Shown piece after piece: positions 1 to 7,811 of a stretch of 12,248 nucleotides of DNA. The position numbers and the translations under genes were made by a program. The DNA is from Actinomortierella ambigua (Eukaryota; Mortierellomycota; Mortierellomycetes; Mortierellales; Mortierellaceae). Position 1 is the first letter of the stretch. Each line of letters starts with the position of its first letter. The DNA is taken from contig JAAAJB010000805.1 in assembly GCA_016098155.1 (NCBI GenBank), forward strand, positions 1 to 12,248. Direction: 5' to 3'. The notes beneath the pieces are model-generated. The model saw only the letters and a program-made list of their open reading frames with translations, was not told the DNA's origin and did not search any database.

Positions 1-834
1 CCTTGCAGAATGTGTTCAACTTTATAATACCCAAAGACAATGAATGGAGAGGGGGGTTTGTGAGGAGCGAGCAATGGTGGCTCGACAATGACAGGCAATG
101 CAAACCACAACTTGATACTACTTGTGCGCTCCCAAGTCATTTTCTCTCATTCTTTCAATAATAGAACGGCGCGAGTGGATGGCACACACATCAACATAGA
201 CGTGACTCTGCTAGCTATGGCAAAACAGCAATGACAATAAAGACTCTTTTCTTCATGTGTTCTCCTCTGCGATTTTTGTACGTCGTCTCCAGGATGGTGT
301 GCTAGTGATGCGGGTCGTACGTGGGTGGGATGCGAGACTCGTGGGTCGGTACCCTATCTATGTGGATCTTTAAACAGCGAGAAAGAGGAGCTGGTCTAGT
401 CGTTTTGATGGACACAGTACGGTCCTTCCTTCTGGCAGGACTGTTCCTCTGGATCTCGCATATGGACTAGCGTCCCTTGGAGCCTTTATAATTCTGCAAT
501 GCTAGCTTTGGCAGTACCCATTGACCTCCTTTGATGCTGAGTATGTCATAGTCCTTGCCCGCAGCCCCTCTCTTGGGTACATCTTATTTAGTTGCGAGGA
601 AGGAGGCATTGCTATCCCCTTGATATTCGTGCGCTAGGGCGAACTCAGTCTGCAATTTTTGCCTCCCCATCCCCCTTGATACTCCTGGAATCCCTTTGTC
701 TTTTTGACATATAAAAGACATGCAACCATCCCACCAGCAGTTCGATAGCACACCAACCTCCCTCACCCACAAGCACTACAAAAGCATCCGTTCCACAAAA
801 TATCACAGCAGCGAAGAGATCTCATAGCGCCACC
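1..834. other. Intergenic, no gene recognised
   Basis: No convincing coding region, tRNA or mobile element was seen here. Open frames are short and lack recognisable motifs or codon structure. The right part (about 700-834) contains a TATAAAA at 710-716 and pyrimidine-rich patches, and may belong to the promoter of the downstream secreted protein gene. A GGGGGG run lies near 51-57. Confidence 0.5.
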
Positions 835-841
835 TATAAAA
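835..841 (+). promoter_or_regulatory. TATA box of the small secreted protein gene
   Basis: TATAAAA lies about 160 bases upstream of the ATG at 996. With the predicted 5'UTR intron removed, the 5'UTR would be about 30-40 nt, which fits a fungal core promoter. A second TATAAAA at 710-716 is an alternative, more distal element. Confidence 0.5.
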
Positions 842-895
842 CTCAGCCGCATCACACCAAAACTTCATCCTCAGCACCTCGATCATTTTTGCTAG

Positions 896-990
896 GTAAA
901 TCCTATAGCATGTTGCTGATTTTGTTATATAACTACTTGTTGATGCAAGGAAATCTGACTGACAAAATCCTTGAACCGCCAACTAGGCAG
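896..990 (+). other. Probable 5'UTR intron
   Basis: A GTAAAT donor after CTAG at 896 and an acceptor ending GGCAG at 990 bound a 95-nt segment. It has CTGAC-like branch candidates near 955-964. The length matches the introns of the lipase gene in this window. Splicing would bring the TATA-proximal leader to within a few bases of the ATG at 996. This is inferred from sequence only. Confidence 0.45.
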
Positions 991-995
991 TCATC

Positions 996-1265
996 ATGAG
1001 AGCAACCATCGTGGTTTTGGCTTTTGCTGCCATCGTCATTGCTTGCGGCGATGATCCATATCGGTGTATTAATCCAGATGGCACCATCGAACAAGATTCG
1101 ACAATGACGAGATCTTGCATGGAACGAGTTGGTGTAACCGACACTTGTTGGTGCTATATTCGCGAAGTAGACTTTGCCGACCTAACCGGTTCCTCCCAAG
1201 AGACCATAGATGAATTTACGCAATGCTGCCGAAACTATACGAATACTGATGCGAGGGGGTGTTAG
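996..1265 (+). CDS. Small secreted cysteine-rich protein (orphan, effector-like)
   Basis: The predicted protein is 89 residues. Residues 1-16 form a typical signal peptide: Arg-2, then a hydrophobic run TIVVLAFAAIVIA, with cleavage plausible before Cys17. The mature part of about 73 residues is acidic and has eight Cys at 17, 24, 41, 51, 53, 77, 78 and 89, including a CWC and a CC pair. The even number fits up to four disulfides. The CDS appears intronless. The start is supported by the TATA box and probable leader intron upstream and by the signal peptide beginning exactly at this Met. I recognise no family. Small secreted Cys-rich proteins in fungi are often effectors, antimicrobial proteins or surface proteins, but nothing here fixes the role. 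A decayed copy of residues about 50-86 lies directly downstream, which supports this being a real, duplicated gene. Confidence 0.72.
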   Translation: MRATIVVLAFAAIVIACGDDPYRCINPDGTIEQDSTMTRSCMERVGVTDTCWCYIREVDFADLTGSSQETIDEFTQCCRNYTNTDARGC

Positions 1266-1313
1266 GCATGATCAGGAGAGAGATTTATTTGCGCTGTAAA
1301 AATAAGCGAGAGT

Positions 1314-1433
1314 CGTTGGTGCTATCCCCAGGTGGAAGACTATGCCGACCTGTCCACTGCCTCCACTGATACCATAAGCGCATTCGAGGAATGCTGCAAA
1401 ACCTATTCGGATGCTGCTGTGTGGAAGTCTTAA
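1314..1433 (+). pseudogene. Tandem 3' duplicate of the secreted Cys-rich gene (fragment)
   Basis: Translated from 1317, this stretch begins WCY and ends at a TAA at 1431-1433. It aligns without gaps to residues 52-86 of the neighbouring secreted protein, sharing WCY, D-x-ADL, the T-I pair, F, the CC pair and the following Tyr. The stops lie at matching places, and both are followed by a GCATGAT motif. The frame is open back to 1272 but contains no ATG. The Cys matching Cys51 is Arg (TGT to CGT), and the terminal Cys89 is replaced (the end reads VWKS). No signal peptide or first exon is visible. It is best read as a truncated pseudogene; an alternative 3' exon of the upstream gene is a less likely reading. 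Confidence 0.7.
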
Positions 1434-1455
1434 GCATGATTATATTCTCTGTGCA

Positions 1456-1461
1456 AATAAA
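1456..1461 (+). terminator. AATAAA polyadenylation-type signal
   Basis: AATAAA within GCAAATAAAAG lies just 3' of the duplicated fragment. A weaker AAAATAAG at 1299-1306 occupies the corresponding place after the intact gene. The intact gene could use either site. Confidence 0.35.
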
Positions 1462-1984
1462 AGTAGTTGGGAAGAGCGAGATTTCATGTTGTCATAAATG
1501 GCTTTGGAAGTACCATCTATGTTTTCGAGGTAAAAAATGACTGAGTGGATCGATGCCGGCCATTTCCCAGGTAATGTGTGTGTGGTATGAGATACGTCTT
1601 TCTGGTTGCCGTAGGATATTTTATGGCCGTCCTTGCAGGAAGACAATGTCTAGGAGTTTTTGGTCATTCCAATCGGTCTTGTGGCCACGGTGTTGGAGAA
1701 AGGTAACTCCTGCTGTGCTCTTGCTTAGGCGGGCAAAGGACCACATGGTGGGCAACAATAGCGTGGTACCACACAAGAGCAACACCGTCTATTTCAACAC
1801 GTCGACATTCCGCGGGCGCCTTCATTCTGTCTGTGGTCTAAGTGAGAATTCATTAACCATTGCAATTGCCTTATGTAGCCTTTAACATATGTCACGTAGA
1901 CTTTTTTCAAGTGGTGTTGATAAAATAGTCTTCGAACCCATGTTTTATTCCGCACCAGCCTTCCGACACCATTTAGACCGTCAT
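1462..1984. other. Intergenic, no gene recognised
   Basis: No coding region with recognisable motifs was found on either strand. The right end probably contains the 3'UTR and poly(A) region of the leftward kinase-Sel1 gene. Confidence 0.4.
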
Positions 1985-2095
1985 GCTCTTGCTCTAGAGT
2001 GACAGCCAAGCTTTCTCGAGATTCGTACGAGGCCACACTCTGCTACCGCATACCATTGTATGTCTCCTTGGCAATGTAATGCAATCCCTTCTGGA
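1985..2095 (-). repeat. Possible decayed Sel1-repeat remnants beyond the kinase stop
   Basis: Past the kinase stop codon, leftward translation in shifted frames still gives Sel1-like helix-B fragments. WCAVIQKG (2086-2111, straddling the stop) resembles the array consensus WYTKAAEKG. DIQWYAVAECG (about 2029-2062) resembles DIE-x-x-KWYTKAAEQG. They are too short and diverged to be certain. They suggest the array was once longer and that its 3' edge decayed. Confidence 0.35.
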
Positions 2096-5000
2096 TTACC
2101 GCACACCATTCTGTAGCTCTGCTTGACCCTTTGACCAAGGCCACTTAAACAAAGGGTAAGTAGGACGCGCGAAGACTCTTGCTCTGCTACCTTGGTGCGA
2201 CATTTGACTGGCACGGCGTGATTCGGATCGATCCAGTGTCCTATGTTTGTAAATCAACTCTAGGTTGTGTTTTGCGTCTGCATTCCCTTGCTCGGCTGCC
2301 TTGGTGTACCACTTGATTGCCTCAACGTCATTCTGAGCCACTCCTCGTCCTTGGTCGTACATGAATCCAAGGTTGAACTGTGCTGGTACATTCCCTTGCT
2401 CTGCTGCCTTGGTGTACCATTTGACTGCCTCCATGTCACTTTGCCTGACCCCTCGTCCTTTGGCGAACATCAGTCCGAGGTCGGATTGCGCGGGTGCATA
2501 CCCTTTCTCGGCTGCCTTGGTAAACCATGTAGCCGCTTGGGCGTCATTCCGATCGACCCCATGTCCTCGTCTGTACATCAATCCAAGGTTGAACTGTGCG
2601 CGCGCATACCCTTGCTCGGCTGCCTTGGTGTACCACTTGATAGATTCAGCATCACTCTGTCCGACCCCTCGTCCTTCGTAGAACATCAATGCGAGGCTGG
2701 ACTGTGCATCTGCATCCCCGTGTTCGGCTGCCTTGGTGTACCACCTGGCCGCCTCGATGTCATCCTGTTCGACACCTCGTCCTCGTCTGTACATTGATCC
2801 AAGGTTGAACTGTGCGGGTACGTTCCCTTGATCAGCTGCCTTTGTGTACCACTTGACTGCCTCGATGTCACTCTGCTCGACTCCTCGTCCTTTGTCGTAC
2901 ATGAATCCAAGGTTGAATTGTGCGGGTGTATTTCCTTGCTCAGCTGCCTTGGTGTACCATTTGACTGCCTCCGTGTCGCTTTGCCTAACCCCTCGTCCTT
3001 TGGCGAACATCAGTCCGAGGTCAGATTGTGCAGGTGCATACCCTTTCTCGGCCGCCTTGGTAATCCACGTGGCCGCTTCGGCGTCACTCCGCTCGACTCC
3101 ATGCCCTCGTCTGTACATCAATCCAAGGTTGAACTGTGCACGTGCATACCCTTGCTCAGCTGCCTTAGTGTACCACTTGATAGCCTCAGCATCACTCTGC
3201 TCGACCCCTCTTCCTTCGTAGAACATCAATCCGAGGTTGGACTGTGCATCTGCATCCCCTTGCTCGGCTACCTTGGTGAGCCGCTTGAGCACCTCTATAT
3301 CATTCTGCTTGACCCCTCGTCCTTCGTCGAACAACAACCCGAGGTTTGACTGTGCGCGTGCATCACCATGCTCAGCTGCCTTGGTGTACCACTTGGCCGT
3401 CTCGACGTCATTCTTATCGACCCCTTGTCCTCGTCTGTACATTAGTCCAAGGTTGGACTGTGCATCTGTATTCCCTTGTTCGGCTGCCTTGGTGTACCAC
3501 TTGATAGCCCCAGAATCACTCTGCTTGACCCCGCGTCCTTCGTCGAACATCAATCCCAGCTTGAACTGTGCGTGTGCATTCCCTTGCTCGGCTGCCTTGG
3601 TGTACCAATTGAATGCTTCGATGTTACTCTGCTCGACTCTTTGTCCTTCCTCGTACATCACTCCAAGGCTGAACTGTGCGCATGCCTCCCCTTGCCTGGC
3701 TGCTTCGATGTACCACTTGAGCGCCTCGACCTCGCTCTGGTTGACTCCTCGGCCTTGGTCGTACATCAAAGCAAGGCTGAACTGTGCGCTTGTCACCAGT
3801 TGTTCGGCAGCCTGGGTATACCACTTGAATGCCTCTCTGTCATTCTGACTGACTCCATGTCCTCTGCTGTACATCACTCCAAGGTTGAACTGCGCGCGTG
3901 CATGTCCTTGTTCAGCTGCTTTGGTATACCATTTGTGTGCCTCGATGTCACTCTGATCGACTCCATGTCCTCCTCTGTACATATTTCCAAGGTTGAACTG
4001 TGCGCGTGCATCCCCTTTCTCAGCTGCCTTGGTGTACCATGTGGCTGCATCAGAATCGCTCTGTTCGACACCTCGGCCAAGAGAGAACCATGTTGCAAGC
4101 TTGACCTGAGCAACTACCTCTCCTTTCTCCGCTGCTCGACGGAACCATTTGAGAGCCTCCATGTCGTCCTGCGCAACCACACGGCCGTCTTCGTACATCT
4201 CGCCCATCTTTGCTTCTGCCTGCGCTACCCCTTGGAGAGCCGCCTTGTGGTACCAGAGGCCAGCCTCCTCATCGCTTGCATCCACGCCTTGGCCATGTTC
4301 GTACATCCCTCCGAGCGTAAACTGGGCCGTAGCATTCCCGCCTTTGGCCGCCTCGAGATACCACCAGAGCGAGTCCACCGCGCTCTTGTCGACGATCCCC
4401 CCACCATGACCATAGAGCCACCCAAGAAACAGCTGTGCATCTTTGTTGCCTTCCTGAGCTGCCTGGCTGAAGTATCGTACGATAATGTCGTCAGACTGCG
4501 GTAAACGTCCAGTTGTGGCATGAGCAGCCATGTCGGGGTGGAGTTCGGCCAACGGTGGCCTGAAATTGCTGTCGTCGTTGCTGAAACTGAATGAAATGAA
4601 AGCAGCATCATCGCTATCGTTGGCCACGCCCCGCCGGACATCATCCACCAAGATCACGTTGCTCGCGTCAGGTCGTTGATCAACGTCTTGGTGCCAACAG
4701 CGCTCGACATAGTCGCGGTACTTGGAAGGTGTTGTATCTGGTAATGTCTCACGGAGACCATTCTTGACATTCGCAGCAATCAGCGCTTCATTCACTTGGT
4801 CTTTATATGGACGTGTACAATTGGCCGCCATCTCCCACATCACCATGCCTAGCGCATAGATGTCCGATTTTGTCGAGTAGACAGGCCTCTCGACATAAAA
4901 CAGCTCTGGTGCGAGCCACCCAAGTGTCCCAGCAAGACGTCCTTCAGCGGATGACATCGATCGACTACTGCTGACAGTTGACCGAACCTCGGCAAGTCCG

Positions 5001-5431
5001 AAATCGGCTAGTTTGGCTTCCATGTGCCTCGTCAGGAGCACATTGGCACTCTTGAGATCGCGGTGGAGGACTGACTCTTGATGGATATACTCAAGACCTC
5101 GAGCAATCTCATGAGCGAGTCGTTCCTTGGTCGGCCAATCTAGCGAACCGGCGTTGATGGCCCTGGAGAGAGCCCCATTCTCAGCCAGCTCCATGATGAG
5201 GTAGATGCGACCGCCCAGCTCATGAGTCCGGTAGAACTGGATGATGTTGCTGTGTCGCAGCTTCTTCAAGACCTCGATCTCCTTCTGGATGGCACGCGCG
5301 TGATAATCCTTCTGAGAGAGGAAGAATGTCTTTGCCGCACACTGCTGACACCCCCATTGAGCCTTATAAACAGATCCATAGCCTCCAGAGCCGAGAGATT
5401 TTCCTAAGATCAAAAGGGATTGCAGAGAGGA
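2096..5431 (-). CDS. TKL-type protein kinase with C-terminal Sel1-repeat array (first exon unresolved)
   Basis: A single long exon encodes about 1,105-1,111 residues. Numbering from the codon at 5413, residues 1-256 form a complete kinase domain: glycine loop GSGGYG (8-13), ATP-site Lys28 in CAAK, helix-C Glu45 or Glu47, catalytic loop HRDLKSAN (117-124), DFG (137-139), APE (168-170), D184 in DIYALG and R247. HRDLKSAN is typical of tyrosine-kinase-like Ser/Thr kinases, and all key residues for activity are present. A Ser/Asp-rich linker (about 257-305) leads to a Sel1 array (325-1045), an alpha-helical superhelix normally used as a protein-binding scaffold. The last 47 residues are a basic tail. 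The exon starts at the glycine loop without an ATG; an in-frame TAG sits at 5432-5434. The acceptor TTTCTTTAG just upstream implies at least one more 5' exon to the right. The product is probably an intracellular signalling kinase; its substrate is unknown. Confidence 0.9.
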   Translation of the reverse strand, partial: SSLQSLLILGKSLGSGGYGSVYKAQWGCQQCAAKTFFLSQKDYHARAIQKEIEVLKKLRHSNIIQFYRTHELGGRIYLIMELAENGALSRAINAGSLDWPTKERLAHEIARGLEYIHQESVLHRDLKSANVLLTRHMEAKLADFGLAEVRSTVSSSRSMSSAEGRLAGTLGWLAPELFYVERPVYSTKSDIYALGMVMWEMAANCTRPYKDQVNEALIAANVKNGLRETLPDTTPSKYRDYVERCWHQDVDQRPDASNVILVDDVRRGVANDSDDAAFISFSFSNDDSNFRPPLAELHPDMAAHATTGRLPQSDDIIVRYFSQAAQEGNKDAQLFLGWLYGHGGGIVDKSAVDSLWWYLEAAKGGNATAQFTLGGMYEHGQGVDASDEEAGLWYHKAALQGVAQAEAKMGEMYEDGRVVAQDDMEALKWFRRAAEKGEVVAQVKLATWFSLGRGVEQSDSDAATWYTKAAEKGDARAQFNLGNMYRGGHGVDQSDIEAHKWYTKAAEQGHARAQFNLGVMYSRGHGVSQNDREAFKWYTQAAEQLVTSAQFSLALMYDQGRGVNQSEVEALKWYIEAARQGEACAQFSLGVMYEEGQRVEQSNIEAFNWYTKAAEQGNAHAQFKLGLMFDEGRGVKQSDSGAIKWYTKAAEQGNTDAQSNLGLMYRRGQGVDKNDVETAKWYTKAAEHGDARAQSNLGLLFDEGRGVKQNDIEVLKRLTKVAEQGDADAQSNLGLMFYEGRGVEQSDAEAIKWYTKAAEQGYARAQFNLGLMYRRGHGVERSDAEAATWITKAAEKGYAPAQSDLGLMFAKGRGVRQSDTEAVKWYTKAAEQGNTPAQFNLGFMYDKGRGVEQSDIEAVKWYTKAADQGNVPAQFNLGSMYRRGRGVEQDDIEAARWYTKAAEHGDADAQSSLALMFYEGRGVGQSDAESIKWYTKAAEQGYARAQFNLGLMYRRGHGVDRNDAQAATWFTKAAEKGYAPAQSDLGLMFAKGRGVRQSDMEAVKWYTKAAEQGNVPAQFNLGFMYDQGRGVAQNDVEAIKWYTKAAEQGNADAKHNLELIYKHRTLDRSESRRASQMSHQGSRARVFARPTYPLFKWPWSKGQAELQNGVR
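2179..2278 (-). pseudogene. Frameshifted 21st Sel1 repeat
   Basis: The kinase frame enters a 21st unit (DAKHNLELIYKHR) and then loses the pattern. DNA alignment to the array consensus shows the unit continues, but one base longer. After about 2209 the neighbouring frame reads VKCRTKVAEQ, matching consensus VKWYTKAAEQ, with near-identical DNA. A net +1 indel between about 2209 and 2255 therefore converts the rest of the unit into an unrelated basic tail ending at the TAA at 2096-2098. Confidence 0.75.
2279..4441 (-). repeat. Sel1 repeat array, 20 full units of about 108 bp
   Basis: Twenty consecutive units (first 37 residues, the rest 36) follow the pattern AQ-x-x-LG-x-MY-x-x-GRGV-x-QSD-x-EA-x-KWYTKAAEQG-x-A. 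Units 1-4, next to the kinase, are the most diverged; units 12-20 are the most uniform. A half unit precedes unit 1 (residues about 306-324). Units 12-15 and 17-20 form an extended duplicated block. The array is longer than in many single-copy Sel1 proteins, and the DNA repeat would favour unequal exchange. Confidence 0.92.
4646..5413 (-). other. Kinase catalytic domain
   Basis: This segment codes for the N-lobe and C-lobe of the kinase from the glycine-rich loop to just after the conserved QRPD arginine. No activation-loop disruption is seen. The activation segment is Ser-rich (residues 146-155), giving many possible phosphorylation sites. Confidence 0.9.
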
Positions 5432-5440
5432 CTAAAGAAA
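5432..5440 (-). other. Candidate 3' splice site upstream of the kinase exon
   Basis: On the minus strand the sequence reads TTTCTTTAG immediately before the open kinase frame. The AG falls at 5432-5433, so the exon would begin at 5431. A CACTAAC branch-like motif lies further upstream near 5498-5504, rather far away for a fungal intron. A second possible acceptor (GATCTTAG, about 5405-5412) would start the exon at the second base of the Gly4 codon. The matching donor was not identified. Confidence 0.45.
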
Positions 5441-7696
5441 GCGAGAACGACGGGTAAGCTAGCCAGTTCCATGTCCACAGATCGATAAAACGCGTTAGTG
5501 ACAAGTTTAGTACCATGAAGAGATAGATTTTGCACCGAATCAAATGAAGACGAAAATGCAATGACTCTTGATGATCTGAGAGCGGATGGAAATGAGAGAT
5601 GAGGGGTGGGAGATGTGAGCTTTGTTTATCGTGACACGAACACCCCTTCTTCGTCTGCACCACTACAGTTCTCAGAGCGTCTGATGTCCCATCCTTGCAA
5701 TACACCTGCGTCCTATGGTCAGCTATCTAGAACGTGTCGAACACTGGGACCAAGATACACATGAAGCACTCAGTTCCCTTGCGTGTCCCTCATTCACCGT
5801 CACCACTAACTAACACCACCGCTTCCCCTCAGCTTCACTGTCTTTGGATTCGGATTTGCAAAAGGCTGAACACACTCTGCAAGAGCCCACAGCAAATGTG
5901 GGATTTTTCTCAGGGTGTGCATCCCACACCTTGCTCCAGCGTAGAGGAAGAGAGTGAGCCCGACAACACACTTTCTCCATCATACCAGGAAGAGATGGAG
6001 CAGAGAAAGTGCTGACGGCGTGAGTGTAAAAGAATCCAGTGAATGGCATTTCCCATCTTCGCTTCCGGCTAGAGCTAGCTAGCAGCTACTTGGGTGATCC
6101 TCCAAGTACAAGAAAGGACTGGCTTCAGCCCACAACTAGTAGGCCCCAACCCTGCTTTCATCTCATCCCGAACGAAGAGCAGGAGCTAGTGTGGCTGGTG
6201 GGGAAGTGTTAAAGTGGGATCCCCCGGGTTCGTTACTCAAACGCGTACCCCCAAACGCTTTGCTGCTTGCACCAGAGACAACAAGAGCAAGCGACATGAG
6301 ACAAGGGAGTGTCTTTCCTACCCGTCGACGTGTTCGGACGATGCTGAGGCACCTTCTTTGCCGAAATGGCGAGAATACACTGTCTTACCAAAAGGTCCGT
6401 CTACATAGGAATAGGGGAGGGGGGAGGGCTGTCTCTTCGTCCCGCCTTGCAGTCAGCCAGTGACGGTCCTAGCAATGGGGCCTGGGTGGGCGTTGTCTGA
6501 GGTCACGACAAGTAAGCAAAAATAATTTTTGGCAGGAGCTCACTTCAAGAGGCATTCACTATGTCACGCAAGAAGCTTTATGCCCTATGACGAGTGTGCC
6601 TTCTAGAGGATCGAGTCCCTAGAGGATATCTCGTCGGGTCTCTCCAGAGTCGATAGTCTCTGTATCAGACAGGAACCGTGGATACCCACTGTCATTGATC
6701 AGGTGACAAGTAGACTTATCCCGGCGGCTATGTGGATAACACTCTCTGTCCAATATATCAACCCGAGTTCCTTTCCTTCAGCGAAGTGTCAGAATTGGTC
6801 TTCCATCATCCAATACGAACATCAAGTCGCACTTCATCCATCCCCCACCTCAACTCACCACACCCCATCGCACCCCAGAAAAATCTGGTTGCGACCTGAG
6901 CGACACCGGCTTTACCAGTTGTGGCGGTGATGCTGTCAGAGACAGGTGGTATGAGCGTACGGATGGTAAGAGGCCCTGGGCCAGCTGGTGATTTTTCATG
7001 CTCAAAATATCTTCGGCAAATCCTTGCTCACCCAACAATTGAGTCCCTGGAGCAACCCACAGCCCCTGCTGGCTGAGGGCTGAGGCTGAAAGGAAGGGTG
7101 GGACGTTTCAAAGTGATGATGACAGCCAAATTTTTGTTGACGGAAAACCTCCCTCATATGGTGATACCCCGGCCAGCACTGTACGTAGTACTGACCCCGC
7201 TCAAAACCACCCCACTCCCCGATGACGCCCCTCGATATACATAGACCTTGACATGGCGTGGGATACCTACGACAAAGGTGTTAATTTTTTCTGTTATCCA
7301 GTCTCACACTTTATGAGGGATAAAAGGGCGGGAATCTACGAACAAATTAGTGAATCCGGTGTTTACGTACGAACAAAGAGCGCAAATGGAGGTTGGGTGC
7401 GCGACTTTCCCTGCTGCCCAAAAGAAGACTGGCGGGTCTGTGTGTCTCTGGCTAACGGACAGCTAAAAGCGGGACAAACAACTCATCGCCACAACCACAA
7501 CGCACCTCCGCCTGTTAAAAATTCAGGAACCGCGAGACGGACCAATGTTTGAGAAATGCCTCTTGTGCATAATTGCTACAACTTTGAACAACAGAGTTAC
7601 AACGCCCCACACAAAAATCCAGACACTTTTCAAAAAAGAACACTCAAAAATAGATGGCAGACACGGAGGCTGACCCGATGACGCTCAGGGCACCCG
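5441..7696. other. 2.3 kb region with no firm gene: probable kinase 5' exon(s) and divergent promoters
   Basis: The region separates the leftward kinase from the rightward small gene. The part near 5441-5705 is the likely place for the kinase's missing 5' exon and leader. An ATG-led frame starting MYCKDGTSDALR (reading left from 5705) is the only candidate seen, but it has no recognised domain and no clear donor. Other open frames up to about 100 codons (for example 7253-7552 on +) lack promoters, recognisable motifs and composition support. Notable elements are a G-rich tract at 6414-6428 and a CCAAT at about 7541-7545 upstream of the small gene. Confidence 0.4.
6414..6428 (+). other. G-rich tract (possible G-quadruplex)
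   Basis: Runs of four, six and three G separated by single A bases form a purine tract. It could fold as a G-quadruplex if the six-G run is split. It lies in the intergenic region about 980 bases upstream of the kinase exon and 1.28 kb upstream of the small gene's TATA box. No function is shown. Confidence 0.3.
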
Positions 7697-7703
7697 TATA
7701 AAA
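7697..7703 (+). promoter_or_regulatory. TATA box of the 69-residue protein gene
   Basis: TATAAAA lies 109 bases upstream of the ATG at 7812. The expected transcript start near 7725-7735 would give a leader rich in CAA/ACC and CT, with no ATG before 7812. An upstream CCAAT lies near 7541. The arrangement resembles strongly expressed fungal genes. Confidence 0.6.
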
Positions 7704-7811
7704 TGAAGCGGGTGGGTCGTGCTTTCTCACCACAGCAAATCAAAGCAACACACAACCACCGCCACAACAACAACAACAACCAACTCTCACCTTACATTCT
7801 TCTCCTCCACC

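Noticed and set aside
2279..4441. Regular repeats resembling a CRISPR array
   Set aside because: Units are contiguous 108-bp coding repeats without spacers, and they translate into Sel1 motifs.
2267..4504. Long plus-strand open frames rich in Cys, Leu and Pro opposite the Sel1 array
   Set aside because: They repeat with the 108-bp period of the Sel1 units and simply mirror the coding strand; no start context or domain supports them.
5364..5705. Reading SAIPFDL in the neighbouring frame as the true kinase N-terminus, broken by a frameshift
   Set aside because: IPFD-like residues before the glycine loop are tempting, but they use the same bases as LLILGK in the kinase frame, which itself fits a kinase first strand. 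An exon boundary explains the data more simply.
6220..6250. GGTTCG motif as a tRNA B box
   Set aside because: No matching A box, acceptor stem or anticodon arm could be placed around it.
5734..6463. Short open frames on both strands in the kinase-upstream region
   Set aside because: No signal peptide, domain, splice structure or composition support; they look like chance frames in intergenic DNA.
7253..7552. 99-codon plus-strand frame upstream of the small gene
   Set aside because: No TATA box at a suitable distance, no recognised motif, and the basic, His/Pro-rich end looks like chance translation. It cannot be excluded without expression data.
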